DNA of 53,901 nt, taken from NCBI RefSeq assembly GCF_002195995.1, contig NZ_NHON01000039.1:1692-55592 (forward strand), given 5' to 3'. Below are positions 48,564 through 53,901 of this stretch, piece after piece (within the stretch, counting starts at the first letter, position 1; each line of letters begins with the position of its first letter). Below the pieces are notes generated by a model. That model was not told where the DNA came from, searched no databases, and worked only from the letters and a program-made list of their open reading frames with translations. The translations under genes were made by a program, and so were the position numbers. This stretch comes from Inquilinus limosus. Lineage in GTDB: Bacteria > Pseudomonadota > Alphaproteobacteria > DSM-16000 > Inquilinaceae.

Positions 48564-48620
48564 CCGGCCATCGCCGAGCCGGCGGAGGATCCCGCGTCCA
48601 TCCCTGCCAGGATTCCCGCC

Positions 48621-50588
48621 ATGACCAAGCGCCTCCGCGCCCGGCGCCGCCTCGCCGGCCTGCCCGCCGGCACCTATGCCACCACCGACAAGGGCCGGGT
48701 CATCCGGCGCAGCGCCGCGGTCGAGACCCCGCCGCTGTCCGCCCTGGTGCGGGCCAGCCTGTCGCGCCGCGGCCTGCTGCTGGGCTCCGCCGCCACCGTC
48801 GCCGCCCTGGCCCTGCCCGGCAGCCGCGCCGAGGCGGCCGGGAGCAGCGCCGGCTTCGCCGAGCTGGCGCGGGTGATGGACGACCATGACCACATCGCCG
48901 CCGGCTACGACCGCAAGGTGCTGATCCGCTGGGGCGACAAGGTGCTGCCCGAGGCGCCGGAGTTCGACCCCGCCGCCATGACCGCGGCGGCGGCGGAGCG
49001 GCAATTCGGCATCAACAACGACCTGCTGGTCTATCTGCCGCTGCCGATCGGGTCCGACCGTTCCGACCACGGACTGCTGTTCGTCAACCACGAATATCCG
49101 AACCCGCAGCTGATGTGGACCGGCCTGACCGAGGACGATGCCGGCGGCAAGCTGACCGAGGCGCAGGTCGCGGTCACCATGGCCGCCATCGGCTGCTCGG
49201 TGATCGAGGTCCGGGACGACGGCACCGGCTGGCAGGCGGTGTCCGGCAGCCGCTATGCCCGCCGGATCACGCCGGCGACGCCGATCCGGATCTCCGGCCC
49301 CGCCGCCGGCCATCCGCTGATGCGCACCGCCGCGGACCCGGAGGGGCGCACCGTGCTGGGCACTTTCGACAACTGCAATGGCGGCATGACGCCCTGGGGC
49401 ACCGTGCTGTCCTGCGAGGAGGGCTTCGACGGCTGGTTCGGCGGCGATCCCACCAAGTCCGAGCATGCGGCGCTGCTGGCCCGCTACGGCGCCGACGAGG
49501 CCGAGGACGGCTATGGCTGGGGCCGATTCCACGACCGCTTCCACTACGAGCGCGAGCCGAACGAGGCGCACCGCTTCGACTGGGTGGTCGAGATCGACCC
49601 CTACGACCCCGGGGCGCAGCCGGTAAAGCGGACGGCGCTGGGCCGCATGGCGCATGAGAATGCCGGCTGCGTCGTCGCGCCGGACGGCCGCGTGGTGGTC
49701 TACATGGCCGACGACCACGATTTCGACTACCTGTACAAATTCGTCACCGCCAAGCCCTGGAACCCGCAGGACCGCGCCGCCAACCGCGACCTGCTGGACG
49801 AGGGCACGCTGCATGTCGCCCGGTTCAACCCCGACCACACGCTGGACTGGCTGCCGCTGGTGCAGGGCGAGGGCAGGCTGACCGCCGAGAACGGCTTCGC
49901 CAGCCAGGGCGACGTGGCGATCAAGACCCGCCTGGCCGCCGACCTGGCCGGCGCCACGCCGATGGATTCGCCGGAGGGCTTCACGGTCAATCCCGTCACC
50001 GGGAAGATCTATGTTGCGCTGACCGAGAACGAGGATATCGAGGCCGGGCAGATCAACCCCGCCAACCCGCGGGCGCCGAACCCCGAGGGCCATGTGCTGG
50101 AGCTGCTGCCGCCCGCCGCCGACGGCAAGGTCGACCACGCCGGCACCCGCTATGGCTGGGACATCTTCATCCTGTGCGGCGACCCGGCGAAGCCCGAGGC
50201 CCAGGCACGCTACCACCCCGACACCTCGGCCGATGGCTGGTTCACCGACCCCGACAACATCGCCTTCGACCCGGCCGGGCGGATGTATGTCTGTACCGAC
50301 GGCCCGCCCGATGCCGGCTTCAACGACGCGCTCTACGTCCTCGACACCGAAGGGCCGGGCCGGGCGCTGCCGAAGCTGTTCTATTCGCCGCCGCGCGGGT
50401 CGGAATGCAGCAGCCCCTGCTTCACCCCGGACGGCCGGACGCTGTTCCTGTCGGTGCAGCATCCGGGCGAGGATTCCGAGACGCTGGACGCCGTGACCAC
50501 GCGCTGGCCGGATTTCAAGGACGGCGTGCCGCCCCGGCCCTCGGTGATCGTGATCCGCCGCACCGATGGCGGCCCGATCGGGACCTGA
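48621..50588 (+). CDS. phoX: PhoX family alkaline phosphatase, Tat-exported
   Basis: A 655-residue PhoX/DUF839 protein. A long N-terminal region carries a twin-arginine signal (S-R-R-G-L-L-L-G, Arg49-Arg50), a hydrophobic stretch and a cleavage site near S-R-A-E-A. Mature motifs include V-N-H-E-Y, G-T-V-L-S-C-E-E, a metal-site G-R-M-A-H-E-N-A, and S-P-E-G-F with D-N-I-A-F-D-P further on. PhoX enzymes use calcium and iron to release phosphate from many phosphoesters in the periplasm. Tat export fits cytoplasmic metal loading. It is a single gene with its own Pho box; a palindromic element begins at its stop codon. Confidence 0.94.
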   Translation: MTKRLRARRRLAGLPAGTYATTDKGRVIRRSAAVETPPLSALVRASLSRRGLLLGSAATVAALALPGSRAEAAGSSAGFAELARVMDDHDHIAAGYDRKVLIRWGDKVLPEAPEFDPAAMTAAAAERQFGINNDLLVYLPLPIGSDRSDHGLLFVNHEYPNPQLMWTGLTEDDAGGKLTEAQVAVTMAAIGCSVIEVRDDGTGWQAVSGSRYARRITPATPIRISGPAAGHPLMRTAADPEGRTVLGTFDNCNGGMTPWGTVLSCEEGFDGWFGGDPTKSEHAALLARYGADEAEDGYGWGRFHDRFHYEREPNEAHRFDWVVEIDPYDPGAQPVKRTALGRMAHENAGCVVAPDGRVVVYMADDHDFDYLYKFVTAKPWNPQDRAANRDLLDEGTLHVARFNPDHTLDWLPLVQGEGRLTAENGFASQGDVAIKTRLAADLAGATPMDSPEGFTVNPVTGKIYVALTENEDIEAGQINPANPRAPNPEGHVLELLPPAADGKVDHAGTRYGWDIFILCGDPAKPEAQARYHPDTSADGWFTDPDNIAFDPAGRMYVCTDGPPDAGFNDALYVLDTEGPGRALPKLFYSPPRGSECSSPCFTPDGRTLFLSVQHPGEDSETLDAVTTRWPDFKDGVPPRPSVIVIRRTDGGPIGT

Positions 50589-50730
50589 GAGACTATTTGT
50601 AAATGCTGCTGGCGCGGCCGTCTGACGGCGGTTTCTCCGCTTCCGGTGCTCACGGGCCAATGCCCGCTGCGCTCCGGTTCTCGAAACCACCGCCAGCCGA
50701 CTCACGCCAGCGCATTTCCAAACGGTCTCT
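50588..50730. repeat. Imperfect inverted-repeat element after phoX
   Basis: The 143-base element has related ends: AGAGACTATTTGTAAATG and, on the other strand, AGAGACCGTTTGGAAATG, each followed by a GCTGGCG-like block. A second, inner pair (GGCGGTTTCTCCGCTTCCGG against a similar complement) surrounds GGGC-CAAT-GCCC. It starts on the last base of the phoX stop. It looks like a non-coding mobile palindrome or a folded RNA element. The remaining 95 bases up to the next gene show nothing clear. Confidence 0.7.
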
Positions 50731-50825
50731 GACAGGCGTTCCATCGCCCGCCCCGCGGCCGACGCATCGGTGACCGGACATCGCCGGCGCTTGGCCGCGG
50801 CCCGCGAACGGCCTAGACCGGTCAC

Positions 50826-51437
50826 ATGGCAGTGGCGGCGGCGACGGATGAACTGGCGGCGGTGGTGGCGGCGGCACGGGCCTGCCGGATCTGCGCCGGC
50901 CGCTGGCCGCACCCGCCGCGCCCGGTGCTGCGCGCCGCCGCGACCGCGCGCCTCCTGATCATCGGCCAGGCGCCCGGCGCGCGGGTGCAGGCCTCCGGCC
51001 TGTCCTGGACCGACGCCAGCGGCGACCGGCTGCGGCAATGGCTGGGCGTCGACCCCGACGCCTTCTACGACGAGGGCCGCGTGGCGCTGGTGTCGATGGG
51101 CCTGTGCTTCCCTGGCACCGACCCGAAGGGCGGCGACTATCCGCCGCCGCGGATCTGCGCCGACACCTGGCATCCGCGGCTGCGGCCCCTGCTGTCCGAG
51201 GTCCGCCTGACCCTGCTGGTGGGCGGCCTGGCCCAGGCCCGCTATCTCGGCGCCCGGCGCAAGGCGAGCGTGGCCGAGACGGTGGCCAACTGGCGTGACT
51301 ATCTGCCGGACTTCATCCCCTTGCCGCATCCCAGCTGGCGCAACACCGGCTGGCTGAAGCGCAACCCGTGGTTCGAGGCGGACCTTCTGCCGGTGCTGCG
51401 GGCCAGAGCCGCCGCCGCGCTGGCGGACGCCGCCTGA
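50826..51437 (+). CDS. Uracil-DNA glycosylase family protein
   Basis: A 203-residue protein of the uracil-DNA glycosylase superfamily. The N-terminal C-R-I-C is followed by the catalytic-loop motif L-I-I-G-Q-A-P-G. The C-terminal loop motif is P-L-P-H-P-S-W-R-N-T, with the conserved His. Family 4 enzymes have four cysteines for an Fe-S cluster; here only the first pair plus a mid-protein and a later Cys are present, so cluster binding is doubtful. It probably acts in base-excision repair or as a related DNA glycosylase. The stop overlaps the next start (TGATG). Confidence 0.88.
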   Translation: MAVAAATDELAAVVAAARACRICAGRWPHPPRPVLRAAATARLLIIGQAPGARVQASGLSWTDASGDRLRQWLGVDPDAFYDEGRVALVSMGLCFPGTDPKGGDYPPPRICADTWHPRLRPLLSEVRLTLLVGGLAQARYLGARRKASVAETVANWRDYLPDFIPLPHPSWRNTGWLKRNPWFEADLLPVLRARAAAALADAA

Positions 51438-52588
51438 TGGCCGTTCCGCCCATGCCCCCGTCGCCCCAGGATCCGCCGCCCATGCCTGTCGACCCCGAGA
51501 AGGCCGCGCCGGCCGCCCCGCACGGGCACAACGGCAACGGCCATTTCCCGGAGATGCCGCTGCCGGAGGATCCAAAGACGGTCTTCCTCGGCATCCTGTG
51601 CCTGCTGGCGCTGACCGTCGCCCTCTATGTCGCACGCGACATCGTCCTGCCGATCGTGCTGGCCGTGGTGCTGAAGCTGCTGCTGCAGCCCCTGGTCCGG
51701 CTGCTGGAGAAGATCCGCATTCCGCGCGGCGTCGGCGCCATCGCCGCCATCCTGCTGCTGCTGGCGATCTTCGCCGGCATCGGCGCGCTGCTGACCAGCC
51801 CCGCCGCCGAATGGGCCGGCAACCTGTCGAACGAATGGGCGGCGCTGCAGGCCAAGTTCGCCATCATCGCCGACCCGCTGCACCGGCTGCAGGAGCGGCT
51901 GGAGCAGATGGGCGTGCATTTCGGCGGCGTCGGTACGCTGCTGGAGCACCCGACCGACATCGTCACCGCGGTGTTCTCGGGCACCAGCACCGTCGCCTCG
52001 CATTTGTTCGAGACGCTGCTGATCCTGTTCTATCTGCTGGTGTTCGGCGACATCTTCCTGCGCCGCTTCGTCGAGATCCTGCCCAATTTCGAGGAGAAGC
52101 GGGAGGCGGTGGCGATCTCGCTGCAGATCGAGCGCGACCTGTCCGCCTATCTGCTGACCGTCACCGTGATCAACGCCCTGGTCGGCGTGGCCACGGCGCT
52201 GGTGATGTGGGCCTGCGGCGTGCCGGCCCCGGTGCTGTGGGGCGCGGTCGCCTTCTGCCTGAACTTCGTGCCGATCCTGGGCCCGTTCTTCGGTGTCGCG
52301 CTGTTCCTGGCGGTCGGGCTGGTGGCCGACGGCCCATCCTGGATCGCGATCCTGCCCGCCGCGCTCTATCTCGGCATCCACGTCGCCGAGGGCGAGTGGT
52401 TCACGCCGATGGTGCTGGCCCGGCGCTTCACCATCAACCCGGTGGCGGTGATCCTGGCCCTGATCTTCTGGTACTGGATGTGGGGCGTCCCCGGCGCCAT
52501 CCTGGCGGTGCCGATGCTGGCCATCGCCAAGATCGTCTGCGACCGCCTGCGCCCCCTGCGCGCCTTCGGCCACCTGCTGGAGGGGTAG
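51437..52588 (+). CDS. AI-2E family transporter
   Basis: A 383-residue membrane protein of the AI-2E/PerM family. A proline-rich, His/Gly-containing cytoplasmic N-terminus (about 45 residues) is followed by roughly eight hydrophobic helices. A large soluble segment lies after the third, and conserved F-V-P-I-L-G-P and E-G-E-W-F-T-P-M-V-L-A-R-R occur near the end. Some relatives export autoinducer-2 or act as Na+/H+ antiporters, so the name does not prove the substrate. It shares one base with the upstream glycosylase stop and is probably co-transcribed with it. Confidence 0.92.
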   Translation: MAVPPMPPSPQDPPPMPVDPEKAAPAAPHGHNGNGHFPEMPLPEDPKTVFLGILCLLALTVALYVARDIVLPIVLAVVLKLLLQPLVRLLEKIRIPRGVGAIAAILLLLAIFAGIGALLTSPAAEWAGNLSNEWAALQAKFAIIADPLHRLQERLEQMGVHFGGVGTLLEHPTDIVTAVFSGTSTVASHLFETLLILFYLLVFGDIFLRRFVEILPNFEEKREAVAISLQIERDLSAYLLTVTVINALVGVATALVMWACGVPAPVLWGAVAFCLNFVPILGPFFGVALFLAVGLVADGPSWIAILPAALYLGIHVAEGEWFTPMVLARRFTINPVAVILALIFWYWMWGVPGAILAVPMLAIAKIVCDRLRPLRAFGHLLEG

Positions 52589-52633
52589 GGCTCCCAGGCC
52601 GGCAATGAGACAACTCTTGCCCAAAATAGAACC

Positions 52634-52721
52634 GTCATGGCGAGGCGCGCAGCGCCGTGGCCATCCAGGGGTCGGTGCGAGCGGCCCTGCATGGCCACGC
52701 CCCTTCGGGGCTCGCCATGAC
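52634..52721. repeat. Dispersed palindromic repeat, family A copy 2
   Basis: An 88-base inverted repeat opening GTCATGGCGAGG and closing with CTCGCCATGAC, with an inner hairpin GCCCC-TTC-GGGGC in the right arm. It is the same family as 9194-9274. Read on the minus strand it is preceded by a T-run (TTTTTT, 52722-52727 complement), so it might also aid termination. It lies in the convergent gap 52589-52753 and there is no gene in it. Confidence 0.78.
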
Positions 52722-52753
52722 AAAAAAGAAAGAAAGCCGAACTTAGAGACCCT

Positions 52754-53173
52754 TCAGGCCTCGTCCGCCTCGCGCTCCAGCGCCTCCATGTCGTCGTCGG
52801 AGAAGCCGAAATGGTGGCCGATCTCGTGGATCAGCACGTGGCGGACGACATGGCCGAGATCCTCGCCGGTCTCGCACCAGTAGTCGAGGATCGGCCGCCG
52901 GTAGAGGAAGATCATGTCCGGCCTGGTGGCGATGGCGAAGGTCTTCTGGCCGAACGGCGTGCCGGTATAGAGGCCCAGCAGGTCGAACGGGCTTTCCAGC
53001 CCCATCTCGTCCAGCGTCTCGTCGTCCGGGAAGTCCACCACCTGGATGGCGACGCCGCGGACCATCGCCCGCAGCCGCGCCGGAATGCGCTCGAAGCCTT
53101 CCTCCGCCAGCTCGATCAGGTCGTCGATCGAGGGCGGAGCGGTGAAGCCTGGCGGCACGGCCACCGCGCTCAT
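52754..53173 (-). CDS. Zincin-like metallopeptidase family protein (PF06262/DUF1025)
   Basis: A 139-residue protein with the zinc motif H-E-I-G-H-H-F-G-F-S-D-D-D near its C-terminus. H-V-L-I before it and the preceding I-F-L-Y-R-R-P are typical of this short family of predicted cytoplasmic metallopeptidases. The catalytic Glu and two His are intact. Length is normal. The start overlaps the SDR stop by 4 bases, so it is translated from the SDR message. Proteolytic activity has little support in the family. Confidence 0.93.
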   Translation of the reverse strand: MSAVAVPPGFTAPPSIDDLIELAEEGFERIPARLRAMVRGVAIQVVDFPDDETLDEMGLESPFDLLGLYTGTPFGQKTFAIATRPDMIFLYRRPILDYWCETGEDLGHVVRHVLIHEIGHHFGFSDDDMEALEREADEA

Positions 53174-53901
53174 CGCGGCGCCAGGCGCACGGCGCCGTCG
53201 AGGCGGATGACCGACCCGTTCAGCATCTCGTTAGCGGCGATGTGCAGCACCAGCTGCGCGAACTCCTCCGGCCGGCCCAGGCGCTGCGGGAACAGCGTGG
53301 TGGCGATCAGGCTGTCCTGCACCTGCTGCGGCATCGCCTCGATCATCGGCGTGCCGATCAGCCCCGGCGCCACGGTCATCACCCGCACGCCGCTCTTCGC
53401 CAGGTCGCGCGCCGCCGGCAGGGTCAGCCCGACCACACCGCCCTTGGAGGCGGAATAGGCGACCTGGCCGACCTGGCCCTCATAGGCGGCGACCGAGGCG
53501 GTGGCGACGAACAGGCCACGCTCGCCCGAGGCGCTGACGGCCACCGGCAGCGGCTCCTCCGCCGCCATCCCCGCGGCGGTCAGGCGCAGCAGGTGGAAGG
53601 TGCCGAGCAGGTTGACGCGGATCACCTTCTCGAACAGCGCCGGGTCGTGCGGGCCGTCGCGGCCGACCAGCCGGGCGCCCGGGGCGATGCCGGCGCAGGC
53701 CACGGCGATGCGCGCCGTGCCATGCGCCGCCCGCGCCTGCTCCAGCGCCGCCGCCACCGAGTCGCCGTCGCCGACGTCGCAGGCCACGGCAAGGCCGCCG
53801 ATCTCCCGCGCCACCGCCTCGGCCGCGTCGCGGTTGAGGTCGTGCAGGGCCACCTTCGCGCCGGCCGCGGCCAGGGCCCGGGCGGTCGCCGCCCCCATGC
53901 C
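53170..53901 (-). CDS. SDR family oxidoreductase, 3-hydroxyacyl-CoA dehydrogenase type (partial)
   Basis: The visible 243 residues lack only the N-terminal strand and start of the TGxxxGxG loop, which lie beyond the right edge; the first in-window residues are G-M-G-A-A-T-A-R-A-L. Catalytic Tyr and Lys are in Y-S-A-S-K-G-G. N-L-L-G-T-F and the ending P-R-L-G-R-P-E-E-F...M-L-N-G-S-V-I-R-L-D-G-A-V-R are characteristic of the HSD17B10-like short-chain 3-hydroxyacyl-CoA dehydrogenases of fatty and branched-chain acid oxidation. C-D-V and D-L-N-R suggest NAD preference. It is followed by the overlapping metallopeptidase gene. Confidence 0.92.
   Translation of the reverse strand, partial: GMGAATARALAAAGAKVALHDLNRDAAEAVAREIGGLAVACDVGDGDSVAAALEQARAAHGTARIAVACAGIAPGARLVGRDGPHDPALFEKVIRVNLLGTFHLLRLTAAGMAAEEPLPVAVSASGERGLFVATASVAAYEGQVGQVAYSASKGGVVGLTLPAARDLAKSGVRVMTVAPGLIGTPMIEAMPQQVQDSLIATTLFPQRLGRPEEFAQLVLHIAANEMLNGSVIRLDGAVRLAPR

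Noticed and set aside
48549-51635. More than 1000 codons open antisense to phoX
   Set aside because: phoX is unmistakable on the plus strand; the antisense product has no domain, and such frames are expected at this GC content.
1-53901. tRNA, rRNA, riboswitch, integrase or transposase genes
   Set aside because: I looked for these and saw none; gene order and composition are uniform, and there is no sign of a recent island boundary apart from the small repeats.

Overview
The window looks like chromosomal DNA of a high-GC alphaproteobacterium, probably a Rhodospirillales/Azospirillales-type soil or host-associated organism. This is inferred from very high GC in third codon positions, an alphaproteobacterial ribbon-helix-helix protein, a DUF465 protein next to purE-purK, a DUF6867 gene inside a liv operon, and dispersed palindromic repeats of alphaproteobacterial style. 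I see no tRNA, rRNA, CRISPR array, insertion sequence or prophage. About 56 protein genes are supported, most tightly packed and many with ATGA-type overlaps.

Layout. 0-13.2 kb: end of a patatin-like protein, MOSC protein, a phosphofructokinase with mixed nucleotide/PPi-type motifs, DUF465-purE-purK, a class III cyclase with TolB/TPR modules, a RibD-type reductase, a LysR-tmpA-tmpB phosphonate module (2-trimethylaminoethylphosphonate to glycine betaine), a RidA protein, a cobalt-type nitrile hydratase operon (alpha, beta, activator), fumC and an RHH protein. 13.2-24 kb: a small secreted protein, an orphan YejA-like binding protein, glycogen phosphorylase, and a complete branched-chain amino acid ABC operon (livH-livM-livG-livF-DUF6867-livK) read leftwards. 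24-31 kb: fructosamine kinase, then the most unusual block, a YcaO-domain protein, a SARP/BTAD-type regulator with TolB-like and TPR parts, a small protein with a nitrile-hydratase-leader-like segment, and a heme peroxidase. 31-37.3 kb: a GntR-controlled sugar operon (GH4 glycosidase, PfkB kinase, binding protein, two permeases, no ATPase). 37.3-47 kb: three LysR regulators each beside a metabolic or efflux gene, a low-molecular-weight phosphatase, and a dioxygenase-MetQ pair. 47-53.9 kb: EcsC protein, sirtuin, Tat-exported PhoX with a Pho box, uracil-DNA glycosylase, AI-2E family transporter, zincin-like metallopeptidase and a truncated SDR.

How parts fit together. Several regulator genes face their likely targets across short intergenic regions that hold perfect or near-perfect inverted repeats (GntR/GH4, LysR/NmrA, LysR/MFS). 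The peroxidase promoter carries an 11-bp tandem repeat at the spacing expected of SARP-type activators. This is the best sequence link between the BTAD regulator and the peroxidase/small-protein unit, and makes 24.9-30.8 kb the best candidate for an undescribed, possibly RiPP-like, system. The TmpAB module and PhoX are both phosphorus-scavenging functions. Dispersed palindromic repeats occur at five intergenic sites, one of them inside the sugar ABC operon directly after the binding-protein gene.
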